From: Flavobacteriales bacterium
GTDB taxonomy: Bacteria; Bacteroidota; Bacteroidia; Flavobacteriales_D; Sanyastnellaceae
DNA: 10,897 nt
Direction of reading: 5' to 3'
NCBI GenBank assembly: GCA_028823435.1
Contig: JAPKBK010000041.1
Span: forward strand, 1 to 10,897
Part shown: in pieces, positions 1 to 7,436 of the stretch
Layout of the letters: each line of letters begins with the position of its first letter
How positions within the stretch are numbered: position 1 is the stretch's first letter
The notes under the pieces: model-generated
The model's input: only the letters and a program-made list of their open reading frames with translations
The model's database searches: none
What the model was told of the DNA's origin: nothing
Position numbers and translations under genes: made by a program

Positions 1-277
1 GCATGGGGTCAGGAGATTTTAGACGTGATAATGAAGACAAAACAGACATGTCTTTGTAGCCTCGCCAGGAATACCGTCGCGCTCACTTTGCTCGGCTCGG
101 TGTTCATGTCTCGTACTCACAGGGAACTGATGTTCGGAATGAAATCATTCGAGCGCTTCGCGCTTCGCATCACTCCGAGCATAGAGACATGAAGCAAGCT
201 TCTGTCCCCTACTCTTTCGTTATGCTGCACACCTTGTGTGCCTCGACTGATTTCTTTGTGAGTGATCAGTCAGTTCG
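1..277. other. Gene-free stretch downstream of tRNA-Arg with short repeats
   Basis: I see no credible protein gene here. The stretch lies downstream of the minus-strand tRNA-Arg. It contains a copy of the tRNA 3' end (56-72), a perfect 10-bp inverted repeat (103-112 and 184-193, TTCATGTCTC / GAGACATGAA), a 7-nt tandem repeat GCGCTTC GCGCTTC at 153-166, and the related palindrome AGACATGTCT at 44-53. GCTCGG (90-95 and 95-100) recurs inverted as CCGAGC (175-180). An open frame starting at 189 on the plus strand runs through the tRNA and is not a gene. The mix of short repeats is more like a decayed mobile or REP-like intergenic element than ordinary spacer, but no family is recognised. Confidence 0.5.
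56..72 (-). repeat. 17-bp direct repeat of the tRNA-Arg 3' end (att-like)
   Basis: GTAGCCTCGCCAGGAAT occurs at 56-72 and again at 277-293. The second copy is the 3' end of the tRNA-Arg gene (T-arm 3' strand, acceptor strand and discriminator base) plus one flanking base. The copies are in the same orientation, 221 bp apart, and both diverge immediately beyond the shared core. Integrases of the tyrosine recombinase type commonly use tRNA 3' ends as attachment sites and leave such a duplication, so this may be an attL/attR-type scar. No integrase is present, and the interval between the copies is too short to encode an element. Confidence 0.55.
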
Positions 278-349
278 TAGCCTCGCCAGGAATCGAACCT
301 GGATTTTGGGTACCGGAAACCCATGCACTATCCATTGTACTACGAGGCT
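278..349 (-). tRNA. tRNA-Arg (anticodon CCG)
   Basis: The minus strand folds into a complete cloverleaf of 72 nt. The acceptor AGCCTCG pairs with CGAGGCT over all 7 bp. Positions 8-9 are TA. The D-stem GTAC/GTGC (one T-G pair) has a GG-containing loop. The anticodon stem TGGGT/ACCCA closes the loop TTCCGGT, giving anticodon CCG at 314-316, which reads CGG arginine codons. The variable loop is 4 nt, the T-arm is CCAGG-TTCGATT-CCTGG, and the discriminator base is A. CCA is not encoded and must be added after transcription. The gene stands alone, with no other tRNA in the window. Its 3' end is duplicated at 56-72. Confidence 0.96.
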
Positions 350-597
350 AAAAATGCTTGATATCAAGCAGTGCAAAACTACGCAATTAATCACGATGAA
401 TAAGAGAATACAACACCTCAAATGTTACGTGCTCAAGTTGCTTAATTCGTAGAGTATTGACAGCACTTCGTAAACAGTTGAAAGCGCATTGAGATTAAGA
501 AGACAACGCACCCCGAAGTATTGTCATCAATCTTCATAATGATCACCATAGGGTTTAATTCTCCGTCCTTATTTTCTTTTATTCACTCCCCCCACTT
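350..597. other. Intergenic spacer between tRNA-Arg and a small exported-protein gene
   Basis: No gene is supported here. On the minus strand it lies between the end of the 133-residue protein gene (stop 598-600) and the 5' end of tRNA-Arg, so it should contain the tRNA promoter and perhaps a transcript end. The only structure I see is a weak imperfect hairpin at 492-533: outer arms AGATT/AATCT, inner arms GACAA/TTGTC. Read on the minus strand its loop contains TTCG. No T-run follows it, so it is not a convincing intrinsic terminator. Confidence 0.4.
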
Positions 598-999
598 TTA
601 TAAATTTGTTTCAATCTTGTCGTCTTCAAACAAAAACTTCTCATCGCTTTCGAGCGGGTTGTGGTACACCGCGATGCTCTTAACTGAATTGTAGGCTTTT
701 TGGAAGCCTTCACCTGCACCACAATTCTTCAAATCTTGTACATTGTAAGTGGCAATGCACATTCCATTGTCAGTGGCTTCATTCGAGACGCGCGCAAATC
801 GACAAATCGTGATTTGAGTATCTCCCATGATAGTCAACCCAATACTGTCATTGGGTTTATCTGCTTCATAAGTCACGACTATTTGCTCGTTACCCTCTGA
901 ATCATTGGTGATTTGAACATCGTTTTGGGCAGACACAAGATTAAAAATGGCAGTCATAGAAACCGCAAAGGCAAAAAGGGTGTTTTTAATAATACGCAT
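598..999 (-). CDS. Small exported protein, function unknown
   Basis: I do not recognise this 133-residue protein. Residues 1-24 form a clear signal peptide: MRIIKNTL, then a hydrophobic stretch, with likely cleavage in LVSA|Q, leaving Gln at the mature N-terminus. The mature part of about 109 residues is acidic, has three cysteines (in ICRF, GMCIA and NCGAG), and has no membrane segment or sorting domain, so it is probably periplasmic or surface-exposed. The ATG is preceded by an AT-rich leader without a Shine-Dalgarno motif, as is usual in Bacteroidota. The next gene upstream on the same strand ends 122 bp away, so it is probably transcribed alone. An overlapping plus-strand frame (700-900) is a shadow. 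The signal peptide supports a real gene, but its role is unknown. Confidence 0.72.
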   Translation of the reverse strand: MRIIKNTLFAFAVSMTAIFNLVSAQNDVQITNDSEGNEQIVVTYEADKPNDSIGLTIMGDTQITICRFARVSNEATDNGMCIATYNVQDLKNCGAGEGFQKAYNSVKSIAVYHNPLESDEKFLFEDDKIETNL

Positions 1000-1121
1000 A
1001 TGTAAAAATATTTAGGGGTTTAATCATTGGCTACACAATTAAGACGCCTAAATCAGTCTGGATATTGTGATTGTCAAAGTTTTACCTGCGGATTATTTAT
1101 GACACCCAGAAACCATGGTGG

Positions 1122-1526
1122 CTATTTTGAATTGTCTGACTTTGTCATTTTTTTAAATTTCTTTTCATAAATACTGAATTTTATCGCCCGCTCTGCATCG
1201 AGAAGATCGACGCAATCAATCATGAAATCTCTTTTTAATCGAACCTTTAAAATGTCCTGTTCTGCGATTTGCGCTATGATAGATTTAATTTCTTTATCTG
1301 ATTTAGCAAATGCATACATCAACGATTTCTTCATGTCACGTTGACTGGTGACAATCTGGGTCTGTTCTTGTTTCATTTTATCATATCTGTCCCAAAAATG
1401 CGATTGCTCTTTGTCAGTCAAAGACAAGGAGGTGTTGAGATAATTAAAATGCAAGGAGTCCGTATTTTCTTGAGAAAACAATACGCTCGAACAAAAAAGA
1501 AAAAAAACAGCAACAAGAAGTTTCAT
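1122..1526 (-). CDS. Spy/CpxP-like periplasmic protein
   Basis: This is a 134-residue exported protein. Residues 1-18 form a signal peptide ending in VLFS|Q. The mature part is charged and predicted almost wholly helical. It has an LTxxE/Q-type segment at about 34-51 (LSLTDKEQSHFWDRYDKM) and a second one near 106-127 (LLDAER, then IYEKKFKKM). This arrangement resembles the small Spy/CpxP-like periplasmic proteins of Bacteroidota, often annotated as sensors or partners of ECF sigma factors. The wider Spy/CpxP family consists of helical periplasmic chaperones or stress sensors. No ECF sigma or anti-sigma gene lies next to it here, so the stress-sensing role is inferred from family resemblance only. 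The gene stands 88 bp downstream of the lipoprotein gene that ends at 1615. Confidence 0.68.
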   Translation of the reverse strand: MKLLVAVFFLFCSSVLFSQENTDSLHFNYLNTSLSLTDKEQSHFWDRYDKMKQEQTQIVTSQRDMKKSLMYAFAKSDKEIKSIIAQIAEQDILKVRLKRDFMIDCVDLLDAERAIKFSIYEKKFKKMTKSDNSK

Positions 1527-1614
1527 GCGAAAGGAATTTTGAATCTAAAATACAAAAAGTTAAGAGATATTCTCGCCATTTAAAAGGTCAAGAAATACTG
1601 CATCACCTGTTTAC

Positions 1615-2139
1615 TCAGGGAGCGTATATCGTGGACAGAGACTTGGGAACGCCGAGATCCCAGCGAATCATGCGATTTGAAGACGTCATGAAAGTTAACC
1701 AACACGATTCATCTTCGATGACAACCCCTGAAGCAGCATACTTTTCCTCTGGGAGTGTCATCGCTCCTGATGAGCCGGGGCGATAAAAGTGTCTGTTCGA
1801 TTTAAACTTAACTTGGGTTCGCTCCCGTTTGGAGTCGTCAAAGGGAATGCCATTTCTATCTCTAATTAATGAAGCTGGCACAGAAATCGAGTCTACGAAC
1901 AGTTCGAAATCGTGTGACCCCTCAGGGAAAAGAGCATCAATTTCTAAACGGTAAGTAGACGTCTTCCATAAATTCATCTCTACCCCGGGATGCATCGCCT
2001 GAACCGTAAAAGCAGAAACCGTAAAACCCGACGTTTTTGCCTGTGGTTGAATTTTTGGCAATTCTGACAGAAAAGAACACCCCACCATTGTAAAGCCAAT
2101 TACAAAAAAAGGCAGAAAACGAAAAGGAGTGTTTTTCAC
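1615..2139 (-). CDS. Small lipoprotein of unknown function (GTG start)
   Basis: This is a 174-residue protein with a lipoprotein signal: MKNTP, then a hydrophobic stretch, then the lipobox MVGC with the lipid-modified cysteine at residue 21. The mature protein looks beta-rich and soluble. No known domain is recognised, so after lipidation it probably sits on an inner- or outer-membrane face. The start is GTG at 2137-2139. It lies 2 nt after the stop codon of the preceding gene, and the next in-frame ATG falls inside the signal peptide (residue 18) and would destroy it. Translation is therefore probably coupled to the upstream T9SS cargo gene. It is the last gene of the long minus-strand series, followed by an 88-bp gap. 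Its pairing with an exported protein suggests a joint surface role, but this is inference. Confidence 0.72.
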   Translation of the reverse strand: MKNTPFRFLPFFVIGFTMVGCSFLSELPKIQPQAKTSGFTVSAFTVQAMHPGVEMNLWKTSTYRLEIDALFPEGSHDFELFVDSISVPASLIRDRNGIPFDDSKRERTQVKFKSNRHFYRPGSSGAMTLPEEKYAASGVVIEDESCWLTFMTSSNRMIRWDLGVPKSLSTIYAP

Positions 2140-2141
2140 AG

Positions 2142-3647
2142 CTAATGTATGATTTGAAGTGGCAAGCGTGAAACCTGAGTCGCTGAAGTGATCAAAACGA
2201 CATATGCACCATCCGCAAGGCCAGCACAGTCAATGACATTCGACACACCTTCCTTGTGCAATTGACCATCCAAAGTGTAAACAGACCAAACCAATTCTTC
2301 TCCTCCCCAAAAATCATGTCCGACATTCGAAATCGACACGCTCGCATTTGAGGAACAGGGGTTCGGAAAGAGCGTGGGGTCGTTTTTTTGAAAGAATGGA
2401 CCGCTCACCCCTACTGAGTTGAGAAAAATGGGGTCATTTTTAATTCCCAGGCCTGGAGAAACAGATGAGATGTTTGGGATCACATCAATTGAATCAAGAC
2501 GGTAGACGCAAATACTAGATGACCCATTAAGATATCCATTCGTGACACCAAGCACCCAAATCCTGCCCTGATCATCCACTTTCAGATCTCTCGGCTCATC
2601 TGCGAAATTTGTTCCTAAAATGCCAGAACTGATATAACCACCATAGGTACCAAGCCAGGTGAGAAACATGTCGGATTCAGACCCTGTTTCAAAATCTACA
2701 TGAGACAACGATACAAGTTGGTTGTCAGCCCAAGCAATGTTACATCCCTCCATAAAATCATCTGAAGAAGCATCAACAGGCGCACCTGGGGTTCCATTCT
2801 CAACCTCAAGATGCATGACACGGTGCCCCAATGGCAAATCCTCTCTTTCGTAGCTGTACATGAGCACCAAACCATCGGGTCCGATTGCGATATCGTTTGC
2901 AACGTTCTCACCAAAAGTCCCTGTATCCGGAGAAATCCTAGCCCATATTGGGTTCCCATCGGGGCCCCACGCCCAAACGGTAGATTGCAAGACACCATCA
3001 ATCTCTGTAGATCCGGCGACAAACAATGTATCGCCATAAACACCTGCCGATTCGACGTATTCAGAAATGACTGGGTGCCCCCATGTCAAGTATGACGCGC
3101 CTTCTACAGATGAGGGGTCATCAATATTAAGCAGCCACCCGTCTCCTTCAACATTTCCTACCGCCCATCTACTTCCACGCCAATTAACGGCAGACACGGG
3201 ATCTTGATTCAAGGGATGCATCACTTCTATTGTCTCCACGATCGTGCCAGAATTTCCTAGATTTTTTATCGTGTGCAGCACGATGTTGTAGGCGTCGTTT
3301 TCGCCGAGCCGTTGTGAAAGCACCGTAAGGTCTCCACTGCTTCCAGAAGGCACATTGTCCCACGCATCCACCGCTTGCTCTACAGGCGATCCAAAGGGCG
3401 TAAGCATGCTCCAGGCAAATTGAAAATCTGAATCATAATTAATGATGTAGCCTCTGACGGTTCCGTCTGCGTGACTGGACGTTGAGCCTACAACATATGT
3501 GCTGTTAGCGAGAGGAATCACGGCATGGGCTTCATCTACAAGGGGGCCGCCTACAACGCGAATTTGAATCTCGCTTTGGGCTGAAAGCGTATCTACTGAA
3601 AACACAATCGCAAACGCAAGAATGAATAGGCCTAATGTATATTTCAT
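2142..3647 (-). CDS. T9SS-exported protein with propeller-like repeats and C-terminal sorting domain
   Basis: This is a 501-residue secreted protein. Residues 1-23 are a signal peptide ending LSA|Q. Residues about 30-385 contain recurring blade-like units, such as YVVGSTSSHADG near 51, FVAGSTEIDG near 209 and IWVLGVTNG near 363, typical of beta-propeller proteins. The last 75 residues match a type IX secretion type-A sorting domain: LFPNP at 426-430, a VYTLDG segment near 457, then GLADGAYVV near 476. Such proteins cross the outer membrane through the Por/Gld T9SS and are released or anchored on the cell surface. The substrate or partner is unknown. The ATG (3645-3647) overlaps the kdsA stop codon by 4 nt (ATGA), so translation is probably coupled. 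It is followed 2 nt later by a lipoprotein gene. The T9SS call is firm; the enzymatic or binding role is open. Confidence 0.85.
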   Translation of the reverse strand: MKYTLGLFILAFAIVFSVDTLSAQSEIQIRVVGGPLVDEAHAVIPLANSTYVVGSTSSHADGTVRGYIINYDSDFQFAWSMLTPFGSPVEQAVDAWDNVPSGSSGDLTVLSQRLGENDAYNIVLHTIKNLGNSGTIVETIEVMHPLNQDPVSAVNWRGSRWAVGNVEGDGWLLNIDDPSSVEGASYLTWGHPVISEYVESAGVYGDTLFVAGSTEIDGVLQSTVWAWGPDGNPIWARISPDTGTFGENVANDIAIGPDGLVLMYSYEREDLPLGHRVMHLEVENGTPGAPVDASSDDFMEGCNIAWADNQLVSLSHVDFETGSESDMFLTWLGTYGGYISSGILGTNFADEPRDLKVDDQGRIWVLGVTNGYLNGSSSICVYRLDSIDVIPNISSVSPGLGIKNDPIFLNSVGVSGPFFQKNDPTLFPNPCSSNASVSISNVGHDFWGGEELVWSVYTLDGQLHKEGVSNVIDCAGLADGAYVVLITSATQVSRLPLQIIH

Positions 3648-4486
3648 GAACGTACGGATGCGTGAATACTTGAAAGTGTTTTAAGAAGAGAAGGAAGGTG
3701 ATCTAAATGAAGCATATTCGCGCCATCTGAAAGTGCTTCTGAAGGTCGTGGGTGCGTTTCTATAAAGACAGCATCAGCGCCAGCAGCAACAGCTGCGCGA
3801 CCGAGTGGAGAAATGAAATGAGGTGTCCCCCCTGTCACGCCAGAACTTTGATTGGGACGTTGTAAGCTATGTGTGAGGTCGACGACCGTTGGGGCAAACG
3901 TTCGCATCACGGGGATACCTCTCATATCTACAACGAGATCTTCATAGCCAAATGTTGTCCCTCTTTCCGTCACCCAAACATCTTCATTTCCGGCATCTCT
4001 TACCTTTTGGACTGCGTGAATCATCGATTCTGCGGACAGAAATTGTCCCTTTTTAATGTTGACGGTACATCCGGTTTTTGCTGCGGCAACAAGAAGATCG
4101 GTTTGACGACAAAGAAAGGCTGGAATTTGAAGAACATCAACATATTCAGCTGCCTTGACCGCTTCTTCCGCAGTGTGAATGTCCGTGACAACTTTCACGC
4201 CGTACTGTTGTCGAACTTGTGCCAACAAAGAGAGCGCCTCCTCATCACCTATTCCAGTAAAACTATCAATTCGAGAACGATTGGCTTTCCGATAAGATGC
4301 CTTGAAAATCACAGGTAAACCTAAATCTCGACAGGTGCCTATGACACGCTCAGCAACTTCAAACAATGGCTTTTCTCCTTCGACAACACACGGACCGGCA
4401 ATGACAAGCAGCTTCCCTTTTGAAACATCCTCAAACGCCTGCTTCTGAGCTTCTGTTTGCTTATTTGGAAATGCCTGTGAATCCAT
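3644..4486 (-). CDS. kdsA: 3-deoxy-8-phosphooctulonate (KDO-8-P) synthase
   Basis: KdsA condenses phosphoenolpyruvate with arabinose-5-phosphate to give KDO-8-phosphate, the precursor of the KDO sugar in the lipopolysaccharide inner core; it acts in the cytoplasm. The 280-residue length is normal. Recognisable motifs are IAGPC at 29-33, FKASYRKANRSR at 61-72, the LQIPAFLCRQTDL block at 119-131, VNIKKGQF near 142, DLTHSLQ near 203, FIETHP near 241 and SDGANML at 253-259. Cys33 stands where E. coli KdsA has Asn26. With His206, Glu243 and Asp254 it forms the metal-ligand set of class II (metal-dependent) enzymes such as that of Aquifex. The start ATG is preceded by an A-rich leader. It lies 41 bp after the DUF5723-like gene and overlaps the next gene by 4 nt. 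Confidence 0.97.
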   Translation of the reverse strand: MDSQAFPNKQTEAQKQAFEDVSKGKLLVIAGPCVVEGEKPLFEVAERVIGTCRDLGLPVIFKASYRKANRSRIDSFTGIGDEEALSLLAQVRQQYGVKVVTDIHTAEEAVKAAEYVDVLQIPAFLCRQTDLLVAAAKTGCTVNIKKGQFLSAESMIHAVQKVRDAGNEDVWVTERGTTFGYEDLVVDMRGIPVMRTFAPTVVDLTHSLQRPNQSSGVTGGTPHFISPLGRAAVAAGADAVFIETHPRPSEALSDGANMLHLDHLPSLLKTLSSIHASVRS

Positions 4487-4527
4487 CTTTTTATGAAATT
4501 ACTGTGTTGTTAAAATCACTCCCTCAA

Positions 4528-5868
4528 TTAGCGCTTACACGTTGATTTGAAACGGCCCCCTTTCGCATCCCATCCATCTCCTGCAAGTCTTTCCAAGCGG
4601 ACCGTAACCCCTCTATTGTATGAGAAATCTGAAGACTCATTTCCTATAAATAATCCCATTGGATCTTCTATTTCTACAACCAACATCCTTCTACAGCTGT
4701 ACTTTAATTGTGCCCAAACAACAGGCCTCATCTTGCCCCATCCACCATATTTGGCCTGAACACCAAACGCAAGCCTGTCAAAAGGTGTCCACCCCACTCC
4801 CGCAGTATAAAGGGGTTCTGGCATCCATCCCCCAGTCTCAACACCCAATTCGATCATCACATCAGGCGAAGGTTCGTAAATAAAATGAGCTGACAAACGG
4901 TAAGGAAGGAGTGTCATCCGATTGACAGAACGTCCCGTTAACAACAGCGAATCTGTACTAATGTCACCTTCTATCACTGATTCCCAAGTCAGAGAATCTC
5001 CCAAAACGGGCAAACCTGTTGTTGCGATTCCCTCCTGAAACCAAGCTACGGAGGATCCTTCTGGCTCAAATAAAATGCCGAAATCCGAAAAGTTTATGTC
5101 GAACCTAATCGGCAATGTTTCAGACGCCAATGGCAGGCTTCCGGAAATACCAATGCCATAGGCGGGAAGAAATCCAAAAGGCAAATCAAGAGAATCTCCA
5201 AAAGGAACATTCATAGTAGATGGTCCATCCAGCGCATGGAGTCTTGCTTCAGTTTGAAGATAAGTATCCAGAGAATCTGCATTCTCCGAAACCGAGAAAT
5301 AACCGTAAGGGATACTCCACTCAAAACCGGTAAGCCTCTGTACAAGAGAAATTTCAAGCCTCTGCCTAGTCTCTGTGTTCTCAAAGCCTAATCCAAATCT
5401 ATTGAATTCAGCCATGCGCATTCCTGTGCCACTTAGCACATCCACTCTCCCCGTATGTCCCCCATTGCCATAAAAAATCAACTCAAACATATCTGAGGTC
5501 CACCGGGAATCATAAAGTATTTCGCTACCCATCGACCCACACAAGGCCCATTTACCGCCTTTAAAAGGCTTCGTAGCCCACTTCTTCTCCCATCCTACAC
5601 TTCCCCCAAAAAAACCCATACCACCCTCATGAGCTTCTAAAACAGGGTCAAGAATATCGTGGCCTATAAATCCGCCATGTGCCAATGAACTTATAAATCC
5701 TGTGGACAATACGTTGCCGCTTTGGTTCGCCCAAACGGAAAAAGATGCATCCCCAGCCCGCCTCACTTTCGTAGAATCATTTAGATTCAAAGAAGCAGCG
5801 GCCGCGATGGAGGATGTGAACAACAGGCTCACTATGAAAACAGAGGCTTTGGTTTTAAATTTCATCAT
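4528..5868 (-). CDS. DUF5723-like predicted outer-membrane beta-barrel protein
   Basis: This is a 446-residue exported protein. The N-terminus (MMKFKTKASVF..., hydrophobic to about residue 24, AAAA) is a signal peptide. The rest is rich in alternating hydrophobic/aromatic and Gly-containing strands, for example GGFIGHDIL near 65, RFGLGFENT near 156 and LAFGVQAKYGGWGKM near 366, as in outer-membrane barrels. Overall it resembles the Bacteroidota DUF5723 family, whose function is not established. The mature protein opens with SLNLNDSTKVRRAGDASFS. The gene starts by overlapping the previous stop by one nucleotide (TAATG), and a second ATG lies directly after the first. This is strong evidence that it is translated together with the upstream lipoprotein, so an outer-membrane barrel plus lipoprotein complex is plausible. 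The family assignment is made by eye and is moderately sure. Confidence 0.72.
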   Translation of the reverse strand: MMKFKTKASVFIVSLLFTSSIAAAASLNLNDSTKVRRAGDASFSVWANQSGNVLSTGFISSLAHGGFIGHDILDPVLEAHEGGMGFFGGSVGWEKKWATKPFKGGKWALCGSMGSEILYDSRWTSDMFELIFYGNGGHTGRVDVLSGTGMRMAEFNRFGLGFENTETRQRLEISLVQRLTGFEWSIPYGYFSVSENADSLDTYLQTEARLHALDGPSTMNVPFGDSLDLPFGFLPAYGIGISGSLPLASETLPIRFDINFSDFGILFEPEGSSVAWFQEGIATTGLPVLGDSLTWESVIEGDISTDSLLLTGRSVNRMTLLPYRLSAHFIYEPSPDVMIELGVETGGWMPEPLYTAGVGWTPFDRLAFGVQAKYGGWGKMRPVVWAQLKYSCRRMLVVEIEDPMGLFIGNESSDFSYNRGVTVRLERLAGDGWDAKGGRFKSTCKR

Positions 5869-7424
5869 TACTCTACTTCGATTAATTGAGTGCCTTCTAT
5901 TCTCACTTGAACACGAATGTTTTCATATCCGGTAAAGGTTTGCGCGCCATCTGTTCTCACAGTGAGATTCACATACACATTTCCACCTGGTTCGATTACA
6001 GCTTGATTCAATGGGATAATTAACAAAGCACGGGCAGGCATTTCCGGAAAACTACTGCCTGCTTCAAGGAGCGTATTCACAGCAACGACGGTCCCGATTG
6101 CATCGTCCACGACATAGTCTACATCCGCAATAACTTCTACAGGGAATGTGCTCGTCAGATCAATTAAAAGGCGACCATCAAACTTAGGAAATGCCATCGG
6201 GTCCAGTTTATATACCTCCTCTAATACGACACCGTCTAACCCCATGCGAAAGGGGATTTCAATTTCAAGTTCGAGTTCAGGAATATAATCTGTGTCTGCA
6301 TAATCATTGCCGAATGAAATATCGCCATACGGATTGACCTGAGCACTTCCAGCCATCCTAAACTTCTCTGGAAAGTTCTCCATGAGGTCAAATATATTTG
6401 ACCCCGACTCACCCAAATCAATTTCTAAAGTGGTGAAGTCTATGAGATTTCCATCGATCCATTGTGCCCTAGGGATATCGTGAGCACCATATAAAGTCGG
6501 GTGAATCACAGACTGACCATCCACCAATAGTGTGTCAAAATTAAGCCTTAAGTCCGCTCCTATAGTGTTCTCTATGCGTATTTTAGCTACGGCTCCATCA
6601 AGGTCTAGTATAGGGTTAGGCACAGGGACCGTATCGATCAGGGTTACTTCGGTACCGAAGTCTAGCTCGACATCTCCAAAGTAACCTTTCGCCTTCTCAA
6701 TCTTCATGTCTTGCATCTCTAGCTTTACGGTGAGACTGTCCAAATTTGAAATGAAGAAAACATCCTCATTGAGAGGTGAATTCATGGCTGTAAAGGAAGA
6801 AGAAATGCTGTTGTATGAGCTCCCATCTTCTCCTGTCATGTCGAAAACCGCACCGGTTAAATCAATATTTACCGTTGACACGCCATTCACGCCCCCAACT
6901 GCAGGCGGCACATTGAATTCAATTTCCACTACTTCACCATCTATCGTCATGCTTGTCAGTGCGTAATTTAAATGTAGGATCCCATCTACCGTGCTCTCAA
7001 CGGAGAATTCCATCATGCCTCCACTCAGGATGAGTTCGCGCAAATACATGCCCGAATTTTCACTCAAATTGGTGATCTGCATTTCACTGGCTATTTCCAT
7101 AAAAGGAATATCTACAGGCGCAGGAATCTCAACTGTAAGTATATTTCCCATTGAAAAAGTGTTCAACAACGTGGTGTCCGGAAGTACCGGGATATCGTCA
7201 GCGTTAAAGGCTTCAAACGGGCCTTTGTAGACAAGACGTGCTGGCGCGCCACCCTCACCTAGGACAAGCAATGAATCAGGCACAAATGAAGACCACGTCA
7301 CATTGTCGTCCACAAGGGGGAGAAAGATCTCGGACTCCCAGCTCAAAGCCTCCCTATCCTCACAGCTGTAGAGTGCAGTAAGCAAGATGACGGAGACAAA
7401 CGCTATTTTAATTTTTCCTGACAT
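5868..7424 (-). CDS. Large lipoprotein, unknown function, paired with the barrel protein
   Basis: This is a 518-residue protein with a lipoprotein signal peptide: MSGKIKIAFVSVILLTALYSC, with the lipobox LYSC and the lipidated Cys at residue 21. The mature part is strongly acidic and beta-rich, with repeated Leu/Val/Ile-rich strands, and shows no transmembrane segment or known enzyme motif. The segment just after the Cys contains SWESEIFLPLVDD, similar in style to openings of large Bacteroidota surface lipoproteins encoded beside barrel proteins, but I cannot name a family. It begins 12 nt after the stop of the DUF4105 gene, and its stop TAA shares one base with the start of the barrel gene. 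Its partner is therefore most likely the DUF5723-like protein. Whether it faces the periplasm or the outside cannot be told from sequence. Confidence 0.75.
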   Translation of the reverse strand: MSGKIKIAFVSVILLTALYSCEDREALSWESEIFLPLVDDNVTWSSFVPDSLLVLGEGGAPARLVYKGPFEAFNADDIPVLPDTTLLNTFSMGNILTVEIPAPVDIPFMEIASEMQITNLSENSGMYLRELILSGGMMEFSVESTVDGILHLNYALTSMTIDGEVVEIEFNVPPAVGGVNGVSTVNIDLTGAVFDMTGEDGSSYNSISSSFTAMNSPLNEDVFFISNLDSLTVKLEMQDMKIEKAKGYFGDVELDFGTEVTLIDTVPVPNPILDLDGAVAKIRIENTIGADLRLNFDTLLVDGQSVIHPTLYGAHDIPRAQWIDGNLIDFTTLEIDLGESGSNIFDLMENFPEKFRMAGSAQVNPYGDISFGNDYADTDYIPELELEIEIPFRMGLDGVVLEEVYKLDPMAFPKFDGRLLIDLTSTFPVEVIADVDYVVDDAIGTVVAVNTLLEAGSSFPEMPARALLIIPLNQAVIEPGGNVYVNLTVRTDGAQTFTGYENIRVQVRIEGTQLIEVE

Positions 7425-7436
7425 TGTTCAAAGAAT

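Noticed and set aside
153..166. Tandem GCGCTTC repeat as a CRISPR or satellite array
   Set aside because: Only two 7-nt units without spacers; far too short for either.
189..452. Plus-strand open frame of 87 codons
   Set aside because: It runs straight through the tRNA-Arg gene on the other strand and shows no protein-like composition or motif.
1527..1614. Promoter TATTTTAG / TAACTTTT upstream of the Spy/CpxP-like gene
   Set aside because: Each deviates from TAnnTTTG and no TTTG lies at a suitable distance, so I do not list it as a site.
2696..3043. 115-codon open frame on the same strand, inside the T9SS cargo gene
   Set aside because: Alternative frame of a gene with a clear signal peptide and sorting domain; no motif of its own.
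3869..4318. 149-codon open frame antisense to kdsA
   Set aside because: It is a shadow of a firmly identified gene, Cys-rich and without domain features.
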